Counted from the first letter of the stretch, positions 18,232 through 27,627 are shown. The stretch: 64,000 nt of DNA from Azospirillum sp. TSH58 (GCF_003119115.1 NZ_CP022366.1:1-64000); one strand, 5' to 3'. Made by a program: numbers and translations. Notes: a model not told the origin generated them from the letters alone.

Positions 18232-18399
18232 ATGGCGACCGAATCCGCAGCCAGGAAGCCGGCGGAAACCACGGCGAAGACCGCATCGGCGGATGAGCGG
18301 GCGCCGCTCTTTTATGGCGCCGCCTGCGGCGCGGGGGCCGGCGGTTCCGTCCTCCTCTACGAGGTGCGTCCGCAGCGTCCCGCCGCCAAGGCACCGTAA
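18232..18399 (+). CDS. Possible 55-residue protein upstream of tctC
   Basis: The ORF starts ATGGCGACC and reads an Ala/Thr-rich N-terminus followed by a short hydrophobic patch (LFYGAACGAGAGGSVLLYEV). The ribosome site is weak (CGGAAA). It ends 52 nt before tctC. I do not recognise a family; it may be chance coding, or a small membrane-associated peptide cotranscribed with the transporter. Confidence 0.3.
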   Translation: MATESAARKPAETTAKTASADERAPLFYGAACGAGAGGSVLLYEVRPQRPAAKAP

Positions 18400-18451
18400 G
18401 GCGCGGCAAGCGCCATCCAAAAAACAAGAAAGTCCACTCGGAGGAAACACC

Positions 18452-19423
18452 ATGAGCCTCGGCAACCCCGCCAAGGGGATGCTGGCGGTGGCCGTGCTGG
18501 CCGCTGCCGCCCTGTTCGCCGCTCCCGCGTCGGCGGAGATCAAGAATCTGGAGATCATCGCCCCCGCCAACGCCGGCGGCGGCTATGACCAGCACGCGCG
18601 CGCCATGCAGCAGGTCCTGCAGGACCACAAGCTGGCCTCCAGCGTCCAGGTGGTCAACATTCCGGGGGCCGGCGGCACCATCGGCCTCAGCCAGTTCGTC
18701 ACGGCGAAGAAGCGCAACCCCGGCCTGATGATCTCCGGCCTCGGCATGATCGGGGCGATCCTGATCAACAAGTCGCCGGTGTCGCTCGATCAGGTGACCC
18801 CGCTGGCCCGCCTGACCGGCGAGTACCAGCCCATCGTCGTGGCCGCGGATTCGCCACTGAAGACGCTCGACGACCTCGTCCGGAAGTTCAAGGCCGACCC
18901 CGGCTCCGTCTCCTGGGGCGGTTTCGCCGTCGGCAGCCCCGACCACATCCTCTACGGACTGCTGGTCAAGGCGATCGGGGGCGACGTCTCCAAGATGAAC
19001 TACATCGCCGCCGGAGCGGGCGGCGAGATGATGGCCTCGGTGCTCGGCGGCCACATCACCGTGGCGACCGGCGGCTACAACGAGATGGCCTCGCAGCTCC
19101 AGGCCGGAAAGCTGCGCGCGCTGGCGATCTCCGCCCCGCAGCGCATCCCCGGCATCGACGTCCCGACCTTCAAGGAGCAGGGCGTGGATGTCGAGTTGGT
19201 GAACTGGCGCGCGGTGATGGCGCCGGGCAACCTCAAGGCGTCGGAAAAGCAGGTTCTCGACGACGCGGTCGGCGCCATGGTCCGCACCGACGACTGGAAG
19301 CGCATCGCCGCGGAGCGCGGCTGGATCGACCTCTACCTGCCGTCCGACCAGTTCGCCGCCTTCGTGAAGGACGAGCGGACCCGGATCGAAGGCGTCCTGA
19401 CCGAGCTGGGCCTCGTCAAGTGA
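18452..19423 (+). CDS. tctC: Tripartite tricarboxylate transporter substrate-binding protein TctC (copy 1)
   Basis: 323 residues. A Sec signal peptide ends APASAE, followed by the mature Bug-type fold: LEIIAPANAGGGYDQHARAMQQVL, VVNIPGAGGTIGLSQFVTAK, LARLTGEYQPIVVAADSPLKTLDDLV and the C-terminal VKDERTRIEGVLTELGLVK. It captures a carboxylate in the periplasm for TctAB. A good GGAGG precedes the start. It is followed by a close paralog in tandem; the mature domains align without gaps over almost their whole length, suggesting local duplication. Confidence 0.9.
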   Translation: MSLGNPAKGMLAVAVLAAAALFAAPASAEIKNLEIIAPANAGGGYDQHARAMQQVLQDHKLASSVQVVNIPGAGGTIGLSQFVTAKKRNPGLMISGLGMIGAILINKSPVSLDQVTPLARLTGEYQPIVVAADSPLKTLDDLVRKFKADPGSVSWGGFAVGSPDHILYGLLVKAIGGDVSKMNYIAAGAGGEMMASVLGGHITVATGGYNEMASQLQAGKLRALAISAPQRIPGIDVPTFKEQGVDVELVNWRAVMAPGNLKASEKQVLDDAVGAMVRTDDWKRIAAERGWIDLYLPSDQFAAFVKDERTRIEGVLTELGLVK

Positions 19424-19484
19424 CCGACAGCCGGCGGTAGGCCGTCGGGTTTCAAAACAAAACAAAGCCATGGAGCGAAATGTC

Positions 19485-20462
19485 ATGACCATCCGCATGC
19501 CGGGCGCCGTGAAGGGCGTCCTGACCGCCGCCGTTCTCGCCACGGCCGCCCTCGCCGCCACCCCGTCGCTGGCCGAGATCAAGGGGCTGGAGATCATCGC
19601 CCCGGCGAGCCCCGGCGGCGGTTGGGACCAGCACGCCCGCACCCTTCAGCAGGTTCTCCAGGACCAGAAGCTGGCGTCGAACATCCAGGTCGTGAACATC
19701 CCCGGCGCCGGCGGCACGGTCGGCCTCGCCCAGTTCGTCACCGCCAAGAAGCGTTCGCCGACGATCCTGGTCGGTGGCCAGATCATGCTGGGCGCCATCG
19801 TCACCAACAAGTCGGCGGTGACGCTCGATCAGGTGACCCCGCTGGCCCGGCTGACCGGCGAATACACCGCCATCGTCGTCCCGCCGGAGTCGCCCATCAA
19901 GACCTTCGACGACCTGATCAAGAAGTTCAAGGCGGACCCCGGCTCGGTCTCCTGGGGCGGCGGCTCGGCGGGCGGCAGCGACCAGATCCTGGCCGGCCTG
20001 ATCGCCAAGGCGGTCGGCGTCGATCCCAACAAGGTCAACTACGTCGCCACTGCGGGCGGCGGCGAGCTGCTGGCCTCGGCGCTCGGCGGCCATGTGACGC
20101 TCGGCATGGGCGGCTACAGCGAGTTCGCCCCGCAGTTCCAGGCGGGCAAGCTGCGCGCCATCGCCGTCTCCGCCCCGCAGCGCCTGCCGGGCTCCGACAC
20201 GCCGACCATGAAGGAGCAGGGCATCGACCTGGAGTTCGTGAACTGGCGCGGCGTCTTCGCCCAGGCCTCCGCCAAGCCGGCGGAGCTGAAGGAACTCCAG
20301 GAGGCCGTCGCCAAGGCCGTCGCCAGCGACGAGTGGAAGCAGGCCGTGAAGCAGCGCGGCTGGATCGACCTCTACCAGCCCTCCGCCGAGTTCGCCTCCT
20401 TCCTGAAGCAGGAGCGCGCGCAGATCGAGGGCACGCTGAAGGACATCGGCCTCGTGAAGTAA
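19485..20462 (+). CDS. tctC: Tripartite tricarboxylate transporter substrate-binding protein TctC (copy 2)
   Basis: 325 residues. The signal peptide ends ATPSLAE; then LEIIAPASPGGGWDQHARTLQQVLQ, VVNIPGAGGTVGLAQFVTAKK, LARLTGEYTAIVVPPESPIKTFDDLI and a C-terminus similar to copy 1. ATG at 19485 has GGAG nine bases upstream; an earlier in-frame ATG at 19470 is less well placed. Differences from copy 1 lie in the likely ligand pocket (SGLGMIGAIL versus VGGQIMLGAI), so the two may bind different acids and share one membrane unit. Confidence 0.9.
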   Translation: MTIRMPGAVKGVLTAAVLATAALAATPSLAEIKGLEIIAPASPGGGWDQHARTLQQVLQDQKLASNIQVVNIPGAGGTVGLAQFVTAKKRSPTILVGGQIMLGAIVTNKSAVTLDQVTPLARLTGEYTAIVVPPESPIKTFDDLIKKFKADPGSVSWGGGSAGGSDQILAGLIAKAVGVDPNKVNYVATAGGGELLASALGGHVTLGMGGYSEFAPQFQAGKLRAIAVSAPQRLPGSDTPTMKEQGIDLEFVNWRGVFAQASAKPAELKELQEAVAKAVASDEWKQAVKQRGWIDLYQPSAEFASFLKQERAQIEGTLKDIGLVK

Positions 20463-20531
20463 GGACCGAACCAGGTGGGCGCGGTCGCCGCGCCCACCGG
20501 TCCGCAAAAAACAGTCTGGGAGGATGAAGCG

Positions 20532-21020
20532 ATGACCACCGGTCGGAGCATGCGCGCCGGAGAGGCGGTGCTGGGCGGCGGGCTGATCGCCCTGGGGGGC
20601 TTGATCGCGGTCGAGACCATGCTGACCCCGAGCGTCGGCCGGGCGGTGGTCGGCCCCGCCCTGTTCCCCTACCTGATCTCGGGCGGCCTCGTCCTGGTCG
20701 GCCTGTCCCTGCTGCGCGAGGCCTTCGCCGGGGCCGTCGCCCACGCCGAGGGGCTGGAGCTTGACCTCTGGGCGGTGGCGCTGGTCGCGGCCGGGCTGGC
20801 CGTCCAGTTCCTGCTGCTGGACACGCTGGGCTGGATTCCTTCCACCACCATCCTGTTCGCCGCGGTCTCCCGCGCCTTCGGCGGCCGGCGGCTGATGGTC
20901 AACCTCGCCATCGGGCTGGCGCTCGCCGCCTTCACCTTCGTGGCCTTCAATTACGGGCTCGGCCTGAACCTGCCCGAGGGCAGCATCGTCGAACGGCTCA
21001 CGTCAGCCGACGCCGAGTAA
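20532..21020 (+). CDS. tctB: Tripartite tricarboxylate transporter small membrane protein TctB
   Basis: 162 residues with four hydrophobic segments, as expected of TctB. GEAVLGGGLIALGGLIAVETML is the first; VGPALFPYLISGGLVLVGLSLL, LVAAGLAVQFLLLDTLGWIP and LAIGLALAAFTFVAFNYGLGL follow. GGGAGGA precedes the ATG. It forms the membrane part with TctA, 27 nt downstream. Confidence 0.88.
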   Translation: MTTGRSMRAGEAVLGGGLIALGGLIAVETMLTPSVGRAVVGPALFPYLISGGLVLVGLSLLREAFAGAVAHAEGLELDLWAVALVAAGLAVQFLLLDTLGWIPSTTILFAAVSRAFGGRRLMVNLAIGLALAAFTFVAFNYGLGLNLPEGSIVERLTSADAE

Positions 21021-21047
21021 GCCCCGTTTCGGGAAGGAAACTGCACA

Positions 21048-22592
21048 ATGGACACCCTTGCCGCCCTGGGCCACGGCTTCCTCGTGGCGCTGACCCCCTA
21101 CAACCTTCTGTGGTCGGCGATCGGCGTGACGGTGGGCACCGCGGTCGGCGTGCTGCCCGGCATCGGCCCGGCGCTGACCGTGGCGCTGCTGCTGCCGGTC
21201 ACCTACGGGCTGGAGCCGACCTCCGCCTTCATCATGTTCGCCGGCATCTATTACGGCGCGATGTACGGCGGCTCGACGACCTCGATCCTCCTGAACGCGC
21301 CGGGCGAGTCCGGCAGCATCGTCACCGCCATCGACGGCCACGCCATGGCCCGCCAGGGCCGCGGCGCACAGGCGCTGGCGACCGCCGCCATCGGCTCCTT
21401 CATCGCCGGCACCATCGCCACCGCGGCGCTGACCTTCGTCGCCCCGCTGATGGTCAAGATGGCCCTGCTGTTCGGCCCGGCCGAGTATTTCGCGCTGATG
21501 GTGCTGGCGCTGACCACCGTCACCGCGGTGCTGGGCAGCTCGCTGGCCCGCGGTCTGGCCAGCCTGTTCCTCGGTCTGGCGCTGGGTCTGGTCGGCATCG
21601 ACATGCAGACCGGTCAGGCGCGGCTGGCCTTCGGCGTGCCGGAGCTGCTGGACGGCATCGACACGGTGGTCGTCGCGGTCGGCCTGTTCGCGGTCGGCGA
21701 GACGCTCTACGTCGCCTCCCGCCACCGCTTCGAGACGGAGGAGATCTACGCGCTCAAGGGCTCCAAATGGATGAGCCGCGAGGACTGGTCACGCTCCTGG
21801 AAACCGTGGCTGCGCGGCACGCTGCTGGGCTTCCCCATCGGCACCCTGCCGGCGGGCGGCAGCGAGATCCCGACCTTCCTGTCCTATCTGGTCGAGAAGC
21901 GTCTGGCGAAGAAGCCGGAGGAGTTCGGCAAGGGCGCCATCGAGGCCGTCGCCGGACCGGAGGCCGCCAACAACGCGTCGGCCGCCGGCGTGCTGGCGCC
22001 GCTGCTGTCGCTCGGCCTGCCGACCTCGGCGACCGCCGCCATCATGCTGGCCGCCTTCCAGCAGTACGGCCTGCAGCCCGGCCCGACGCTGTTCGACAAC
22101 AACCCCGAGCTGGTCTGGGGCATGATCGCCAGCCTCTACATCGGCAACGTGCTCCTGCTGGTGCTGAACCTGCCGCTGGTCGGCTTCTGGGTGAAGCTGC
22201 TGCTGATCCCGCGCCCCTGGCTGTATGCCGGCATCCTGGTCTTCTCGTCGCTCGGCGCTTACACGCTGAACAACAACGTCATCGATCTGGTCATCCTGTG
22301 GGTGATCGGGCTGCTCGGCTTCGGCATGCGCGTTCTGAACGTGCCGGTGGCGCCCTGCGTGGTCGGCCTCATCCTGGGACCGCTGGCCGAACAGCAGTTC
22401 CGCCGCGCGCTGGCAATCAGCCAGGGCGACCCGTCGGTCTTCCTGACCCACCCGATCTCGGCGGCCCTGCTCATCATCGCGGCCCTGCTGGTGATCGGTC
22501 CGCTGGTCCTGCGCTATCGGAGCAACGGCACGGGCAAGGGCGCGGGCAAGGGCGACAACGCCTCCCCGTCCGGCACCCATCCCGCGACGTAA
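21048..22592 (+). CDS. tctA: Tripartite tricarboxylate transporter large permease TctA
   Basis: 514 residues, about twelve membrane segments. Family motifs are [75 protein letters not shown] and [23 protein letters not shown]. It couples acid uptake to an ion gradient with TctB and either TctC. AAGGA lies in front of the start. The C-terminus is a short charged tail ([13 protein letters not shown]). Confidence 0.93.
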   Translation: MDTLAALGHGFLVALTPYNLLWSAIGVTVGTAVGVLPGIGPALTVALLLPVTYGLEPTSAFIMFAGIYYGAMYGGSTTSILLNAPGESGSIVTAIDGHAMARQGRGAQALATAAIGSFIAGTIATAALTFVAPLMVKMALLFGPAEYFALMVLALTTVTAVLGSSLARGLASLFLGLALGLVGIDMQTGQARLAFGVPELLDGIDTVVVAVGLFAVGETLYVASRHRFETEEIYALKGSKWMSREDWSRSWKPWLRGTLLGFPIGTLPAGGSEIPTFLSYLVEKRLAKKPEEFGKGAIEAVAGPEAANNASAAGVLAPLLSLGLPTSATAAIMLAAFQQYGLQPGPTLFDNNPELVWGMIASLYIGNVLLLVLNLPLVGFWVKLLLIPRPWLYAGILVFSSLGAYTLNNNVIDLVILWVIGLLGFGMRVLNVPVAPCVVGLILGPLAEQQFRRALAISQGDPSVFLTHPISAALLIIAALLVIGPLVLRYRSNGTGKGAGKGDNASPSGTHPAT

Positions 22593-22630
22593 GACCGCCA
22601 TTCTTCGGCCATTCTTCGAAGGACTTCTCC

Positions 22631-23302
22631 ATGGAAAGCGTCGATCTCTGGTCGCAGCTCGCCGCCTTGGGACAGGTCATCGCCATCGACCTCGTGCTGG
22701 CCGGCGACAACGCCATCGTCGTCGGCATGGCCGCCGCCGCGGTGCCGCTGGCGCAGCGCCGCAAGGTGATCTTCTGGGGCATCGGCGCGGCCATCGTCCT
22801 GCGCATCTTCTTCGCGCTCATCACCACGCAGCTCCTCGCCATCATCGGCCTGACCCTGGCCGGCGGCGTGCTGCTGCTCTGGGTCTGCTGGAAGATGTTC
22901 CGCGAGCTGCGCTCCCACGGGACGGACGAGGTGGCGCCCGACGAGGCGATGGAGGCCCCCGACACGCCGGTGGGGGTGTCCGGAAACGCCGCCGCCGGTG
23001 CCGCGGTCGGCGGCGTCACGGTGGGGGCGGCGATCTGGCAGATCGTGGTCGCCGACGTGTCGATGTCGCTCGACAACGTGCTGGCGGTGGCCGGCGCCGC
23101 CAAGGACCACCCGACCATCCTGGTCATCGGCCTTCTGCTGTCCGTCGTGCTGATGGGTGCCGCGGCCAACATGATCGCGCATGTCCTGCACAAGCACCGT
23201 TGGATCGGCTGGGTCGGTCTCGTCATCATCACCTATGTGGCGCTCGACATGATCTGGCGCGGCAGCAACGAAGTCCTCATGCACACCTCCCGGCTATCGT
23301 GA
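22631..23302 (+). CDS. TerC family integral membrane protein
   Basis: 223 residues with about six membrane segments. The two acidic TerC signatures are present: IDLVLAGDNAIVVGMAA near the N-terminus and ADVSMSLDNVLAVAGAAKDH in the second half, with a charged cytoplasmic loop between (residues about 95-130). Members export Mn2+ or protect exported metalloproteins. It sits 38 nt after tctA and 13 nt before a stress protein, so it is probably in the transporter operon; why a metal-type protein is there is unclear. Confidence 0.85.
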   Translation: MESVDLWSQLAALGQVIAIDLVLAGDNAIVVGMAAAAVPLAQRRKVIFWGIGAAIVLRIFFALITTQLLAIIGLTLAGGVLLLWVCWKMFRELRSHGTDEVAPDEAMEAPDTPVGVSGNAAAGAAVGGVTVGAAIWQIVVADVSMSLDNVLAVAGAAKDHPTILVIGLLLSVVLMGAAANMIAHVLHKHRWIGWVGLVIITYVALDMIWRGSNEVLMHTSRLS

Positions 23303-23315
23303 CGGAGCGCTTCCG

Positions 23316-24194
23316 ATGATCAAGAAGGTACTCGTTCCCCTGACCGGACGGCCGCTGGACCGCCGCGCCATCGCCACGGCCTTCCTGCTCGCCACCCGCT
23401 TCCGCGCCCATGTGGAAGGGTTGAGCGTCATGCCGCAGGTCGAAATCCGCACCTCCGTGGAAAGCGCCGCCATCCCCAAGGCTCTGGTCGAGCAGCTCAT
23501 CCGCATCGGGCAGGAGGATCAGGCGCGGGTGGTCGACTCCGCCCATGGCCTGTTCGAGGAATTCCGCAACCGTTTCGGCGCAGCCGAGGCGGACAGCCTG
23601 ACCGGCGGCGGCGAGGACGCGGACGGGCTCTCCGCCTCCTGGCAGCAGGCGACCGGCCCGCTGGCGGAGACCCTGGCGGAGGAGGCGCGGCTCGCCGATC
23701 TGGTGGTGATCGCCCAGACCTCCGACGGGACCAACGCCATGGGTCCGGCCATCGAGGCCACCCTGTTCGGCTCCGGCCGTCCTCTGCTGCTGGCCCCGGC
23801 GGCCGAACCGGCGTCGGTCGGGTCCGCGGCGGCCGTGGCCTGGGACGGCGGGGCGGCGGCCTCGCGGGCGGTCGCGGCGGCGCTGCCGCTTCTGCAACGC
23901 GCCGGCAAGGCGGTCATCCTGTCGGCGGAGGTCGCCGACCCCGGCCGCTCCGCCGACCCCGACCGCCTGTCCGCTTATCTGGCGCTGCACGGCGTCGCGG
24001 CGTCGATCCGCCGGGTCGCGGCGTCGGGCCGCGCGGTCGGGCGCGCCTTGCAGGAGACGGCGGCGGAGGCCGGCTGCGACCTGCTGGTGATGGGCGCCTA
24101 CGGCCACAGCCGGGTCCGCGAACGGGTGTGGGGCGGCGTGACGCTCGACGTGCTGCGCGAGCCGCCCGCCATTCCCATCTTCATGGCGCACTGA
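23316..24194 (+). CDS. Universal stress protein, tandem UspA domains
   Basis: 292 residues. KKVLVPLTGRPLDRRAIATAFLLATRFRAHVEGLSV starts the first domain; ADLVVIAQTSDG and PLLLAPAAEPASVGSAAAVAWDGG lead to the second, which ends CDLLVMGAYGHSRVRERVWGGVTLDVL. The GAYGHSRxRE motif is the ATP-binding type. It is a cytoplasmic nucleotide-binding stress protein; its tight linkage to terC suggests coexpression. Confidence 0.85.
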   Translation: MIKKVLVPLTGRPLDRRAIATAFLLATRFRAHVEGLSVMPQVEIRTSVESAAIPKALVEQLIRIGQEDQARVVDSAHGLFEEFRNRFGAAEADSLTGGGEDADGLSASWQQATGPLAETLAEEARLADLVVIAQTSDGTNAMGPAIEATLFGSGRPLLLAPAAEPASVGSAAAVAWDGGAAASRAVAAALPLLQRAGKAVILSAEVADPGRSADPDRLSAYLALHGVAASIRRVAASGRAVGRALQETAAEAGCDLLVMGAYGHSRVRERVWGGVTLDVLREPPAIPIFMAH

Positions 24195-24210
24195 TACATG
24201 GGCTCATGTC

Positions 24211-24233
24211 CCCTCTCCCCGGAGGGGAGAGGG
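24211..24233. repeat. Short hairpin repeat before tctD
   Basis: CCCTCTCCCC-GG-AGGGGAGAGGG is a near-perfect palindrome of the same core as the repeats at 14.4 kb and 62.0 kb. There is no T run, so it may act as an mRNA stabiliser or weak attenuator between usp and tctD. Confidence 0.6.
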
Positions 24234-24255
24234 CTATTACGGCCGGAGACGGACC

Positions 24256-24930
24256 ATGCGCATACTCGTCGTCGAGGACACCGAGGATCTGGCCGACGCC
24301 ATCGTCCACCGGCTGCGCAAGCTGGGCTACGCCGTCGACTGGGCGCCGACCGGGGACGAGGCGGAGGAGCTGCTGCGCCAGGAGGCGTACCAGCTCGTCC
24401 TGCTCGACATCATGCTGCCGGGGGTGGACGGGCAGACGCTGCTGAACCGCCTGCGCCAGCGCCGCGACGCCACGCCGGTCCTGGTGATGACCGCCCGCTC
24501 CCAGGTGAATGTCCGGGTCGACCTGCTCGATCTCGGCGCCGACGACTTCATCGTGAAGCCCTTCGACCTGCGGGAACTGGAGGCCCGTTGCCGCGCCCTG
24601 CTGCGCCGCTCGCACGGGCTCGCCTCCTCGCGCACGCAGTTCGGCAATCTGGTCTTCGACGCCGCGGCCAAGAAGGTTCTGATCGACGGCCGCCCCGTCG
24701 ATCTGGGGGGCCGCGAGTTCCGGCTGCTGGAGCTGTTCCTCAGCAACCTGAACACCGTCCTGTCCAAGGAGGACCTGATGGACCGGCTGTTCAGCCTCGA
24801 CCAGCCCACCGCGCTCAACGCCATCGAGTTGTATGTCTCCCGCCTCCGGCGCAAGCTGGAGGGCGCGTCGGTGGAGATCCGGACGGTTCGGGGGCTGGGG
24901 TATGTGGCGGAAGTGTGTGCCGAAGGCTGA
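24256..24930 (+). CDS. tctD: Response regulator TctD (OmpR type)
   Basis: 224 residues. Receiver domain with acidic pocket (VVEDTED), phospho-acceptor Asp51 in LVLLDIMLPGVDG, Thr in VMTARS and Lys in DFIVKPFD. The C-terminal winged helix is VDLGGREFRLLELFLSNLNTVLSKEDLMDRLF and AIELYVSRLRRKLEGASVEIRTVRGLGYV. It controls tricarboxylate transport genes in related systems. The gene overlaps the kinase gene by about 29 nt. Confidence 0.9.
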   Translation: MRILVVEDTEDLADAIVHRLRKLGYAVDWAPTGDEAEELLRQEAYQLVLLDIMLPGVDGQTLLNRLRQRRDATPVLVMTARSQVNVRVDLLDLGADDFIVKPFDLRELEARCRALLRRSHGLASSRTQFGNLVFDAAAKKVLIDGRPVDLGGREFRLLELFLSNLNTVLSKEDLMDRLFSLDQPTALNAIELYVSRLRRKLEGASVEIRTVRGLGYVAEVCAEG

Positions 24931-27457
24931 AGGATACTCGCTGCGGCGACGGCTGTTCATCCGGCTGCTTGGCGTCCTGGCCGTCCTGACCGCCGGCTTG
25001 TTCCTGTTCGTCAGCGCCTACGCCCAGCGCGCCGCCGACGCCGCCTTCGACCGGCTGCTGATGGCGTCGGCCCTGTCCATCTCCGACACGGTGCGGGTGG
25101 AGGACGGGCGCTTCTCCGTCGACCTGCCCTATTCCTCGCTGGGCATCCTGGCCCAGGCGCGGCGCGACCGCGTGTTCTACCGGATCACCGCCCCGGACGG
25201 CGAGCTGGTCACCGGCTACCACGACCTGCCGATGGCGCCCGCCAAGGCCGGGGTCGCCGGCGCGGCCGGCAGCGACTCCGCCACCCGCTTCGACAACGCC
25301 ATCTTCCGCGGCATGCCGGTGCGCGTCGCCGTCCTGAAGCGCTTCGCCGCGCAGCCGGAGCTTGGCGGCTGGGTCACCATCGCCGTCGCCCAGACGCGGG
25401 AGGAGCGCGGGGCGCTGGCCCGCGACATCCTGGCGAACGCCTTCCTGCCCATCGCCTTCACCGTCGTCGCGGCGGGCGGGCTGATCTGGTTCGGGGTGCG
25501 GCAGGCGCTGGCCCCGCTGGGCTCGCTGGAGCGGATGATCCGCGAGCGGCAGCCCCACGACTTCTCCCCCATCGCCATGCCGCCGCCGCAGGAGGTCTCC
25601 CAGCTCGTCCAGGCGATCAACCAGCTCATGGCGCGGCTCCAATCCAACCTCGACACCATGCAGACCTTTCTGGCCGATGCCGCCCACCAGATCCGCACCC
25701 CGCTGGCCAGCCTGCGCCTGCAGGCCGAACTCGCCATCGACGAGGACGATCCCGACGCCCTGCACCGCATCGCCCAGCGCGTGCACCGCAACGCGGTGGA
25801 GGCCAGCCAGCTCACCAGCCAGCTCCTCAACCACGCCATGGTGATCCACCGCAGCGAGGCGCTGAAGCCCGAGGACGTCGATCTCGGCGCCCTGCTGGAG
25901 CAGGTGTTCCAGCGCGCCCGCGCGGTCGCCGGCGACACGGCGATCCGCCTGGACATCGACCGCGCCGCCGAGCCGGCCACCGTCCCCGGCGACGCCATCA
26001 GCCTGCGCGAGGCGCTGACCAATCTGCTCGACAACGCGGTGAAGTACGCCGGCCCGTCCGGCCCCATCGACCTGTCGCTGACAACCCGGCCGGAGGGGCG
26101 CGGCCTGCGCGTGGAGATCGCCGACCGCGGCCCCGGCGTGCCGGACGCCGAGAAGCGCCGCGTGCTGGAGCGGTTCGGGCGCGGCAGCTCCGCCGCCGGG
26201 GTGGCGGGCAGCGGTCTGGGCCTCGCCATCGTCACCTCGGTGGTGGAGGCGCACGGGGCGGATTTCGCGTTGCTCGACCGTCCCGGCGGCGGGCTGGTCG
26301 CCCGCATCGACTTCCCGGCGGCGGACGGCGCCGTCCCGGCGGGGGGAAGCGCGGCGCGGGCCCTGCTGCCCCTGCTGGTCCTCTGCGCCCTGCTCTGGTC
26401 CCCCTGGGCGCAGGCGGCGCAACTGCTCACCTACCCCGCCCCCGGCGGCGAGCGGGAGCGGCTGCGCATCCATTCGGCCACCGACCGGCAGGCGATCGAG
26501 CCGCTGGTCCTCGACTTCCAGCAGCTCCACCCCGACGTCACCATCGAGTACAAGGACATGGACACCGCCGACCTCTACGCCGAGGCGGTGGCCATGCCGG
26601 CCAAGGGGGATGCGGCCAAGGGGGATGCGGCCAAGGGGGCGGCGGAGACACCCGACCTGCTCATCAGCTCCGCCTCCGACCTGCAGGTGAAGCTGGTCAA
26701 CGACGGCTACACCCAGCCCCACCGCTCCGCCCTGACCGACGCGCTGCCGGACTGGGCGAACTGGCGGGACGAGGCGTTCGGCTTCACCTTCGAGCCGGCG
26801 GTGATCGCCTACAACCGCGACTTGCTGCCCGACGCGGAGGTGCCGCGCACGCGCCCGGCGCTGATCCGGCTGCTGCGCGACGACCCGGCGCGTTTCAGCC
26901 GGCGCGTCGCCACCTACGACACCGCCACCAGCGGCATCGGCTACCTGCTGGCTTCCCACGACGCCCTGCTGTTCGGCCAGTACTGGCAGCTCGTCGCGAT
27001 GATGGGGAACGCCCAGGCGCGGCTCGCCTGCTGCTCCGGCGACATCCTCGACATGGTCGAGCGGGGGGAGGTGCTGATCGCCTACAACGTCCTCGGCTCC
27101 TACGCGCGGGCGCGGGCGGCGGCGGGGGCGCCCATCGGCATCGTGGTGCCGGAGGACTACACGCTGGTCATCTCCCGCGTCGCGGTGATCCCCCGGACGG
27201 CGCCCCGGCCGCAGCTCGCCGGCCAGTTCATCGACTATCTGCTGTCGCCGCGCGGGCAGGAGGTGGTGGCCGACCGCTCCGCCCTCTACGCCATCTCCTC
27301 CGGCATCAAGCGGGAGGCCTCGGCGTCGGGCCTGCGCTCCAGCACGGCGGCACCGCTGCACCCCATCGCCCTCAGCCCGGCCCTGCTGGTGTTTCTCGAC
27401 CGGCTGAAGCGGGAGCGCTTCCTCCAGCAATGGCAGTCGGCGATCCTGCTGCCCTGA
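24902..27457 (+). CDS. tctE: TctE-type sensor histidine kinase fused to a C-terminal periplasmic binding-protein domain
   Basis: 851 residues. Membrane segment 1 is at about 19-41 and a periplasmic 2CSK-type sensor at 42-175. Membrane segment 2 is at about 180-200. HisKA has His262 in FLADAAHQIRTPLASLRL. The ATPase N-box is EALTNLLDNAVKYA (about 370), with DRGPGVPD and GSGLGLAIV (about 440). A third hydrophobic stretch (485-505) ends WAQA, like a signal peptide. Residues 508-851 are a type-2 binding-protein fold (RLRIHSATDRQAIEPLVLDFQQLHP, GFTFEPAVIAYNRDLL, VLGSYARARAAAGAPIGIVVPEDYT). The kinase is cytoplasmic, so the last domain would be exported. A separate GTG start at 24917 is possible. 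In-frame fusion is clean, with no frameshift. PgtB/PgtC is a known two-gene analogue. Confidence 0.85.
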   Translation: MWRKCVPKAEGYSLRRRLFIRLLGVLAVLTAGLFLFVSAYAQRAADAAFDRLLMASALSISDTVRVEDGRFSVDLPYSSLGILAQARRDRVFYRITAPDGELVTGYHDLPMAPAKAGVAGAAGSDSATRFDNAIFRGMPVRVAVLKRFAAQPELGGWVTIAVAQTREERGALARDILANAFLPIAFTVVAAGGLIWFGVRQALAPLGSLERMIRERQPHDFSPIAMPPPQEVSQLVQAINQLMARLQSNLDTMQTFLADAAHQIRTPLASLRLQAELAIDEDDPDALHRIAQRVHRNAVEASQLTSQLLNHAMVIHRSEALKPEDVDLGALLEQVFQRARAVAGDTAIRLDIDRAAEPATVPGDAISLREALTNLLDNAVKYAGPSGPIDLSLTTRPEGRGLRVEIADRGPGVPDAEKRRVLERFGRGSSAAGVAGSGLGLAIVTSVVEAHGADFALLDRPGGGLVARIDFPAADGAVPAGGSAARALLPLLVLCALLWSPWAQAAQLLTYPAPGGERERLRIHSATDRQAIEPLVLDFQQLHPDVTIEYKDMDTADLYAEAVAMPAKGDAAKGDAAKGAAETPDLLISSASDLQVKLVNDGYTQPHRSALTDALPDWANWRDEAFGFTFEPAVIAYNRDLLPDAEVPRTRPALIRLLRDDPARFSRRVATYDTATSGIGYLLASHDALLFGQYWQLVAMMGNAQARLACCSGDILDMVERGEVLIAYNVLGSYARARAAAGAPIGIVVPEDYTLVISRVAVIPRTAPRPQLAGQFIDYLLSPRGQEVVADRSALYAISSGIKREASASGLRSSTAAPLHPIALSPALLVFLDRLKRERFLQQWQSAILLP
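26600..26644 (+). repeat. 15-bp tandem repeat inside tctE
   Basis: The unit GCCAAGGGGGATGCG occurs twice, followed by a third copy with changes. It encodes AKGDAAKGDAAKGAA in the binding-protein domain near residues 567-581, probably a surface loop of variable length. Confidence 0.8.
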
Positions 27458-27518
27458 GCCGGGGATAGCCCCGCCCCCACCGCGTCCCCCACCGAAAATC
27501 GACGCCCCGCCCCATCCG

Positions 27519-27534
27519 TTTGCGGATTCGCAAA
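27519..27534. promoter_or_regulatory. Inverted repeat upstream of ccoG (copy 1)
   Basis: TTTGCG-GATT-CGCAAA has perfect 6-bp arms and lies about 95 nt before the ccoG start in the 170-nt gap after tctE. A regulator site is plausible; the binding protein is not recognisable. Confidence 0.4.
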
Positions 27535-27627
27535 GGCAGCGCCGCGCCGTCTCCCTAGCCTGCGGGGAAGGCCCGCCCTCTGCCCTACCCCCTGCCCATG
27601 TGTCCGCGGGCCGAACCACGGACGAGC

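Noticed and set aside
18142..18399. An 85-residue reading frame beginning at 18142
   Set aside because: No ribosome site at that start; only the shorter 18232 start is even plausible, and I keep it at low confidence.
26600..26644. Short tandem repeat considered as a possible CRISPR or phase-variation tract
   Set aside because: Unit length of 15 bp is a multiple of three, it lies inside tctE and has no spacers; it only changes loop length.
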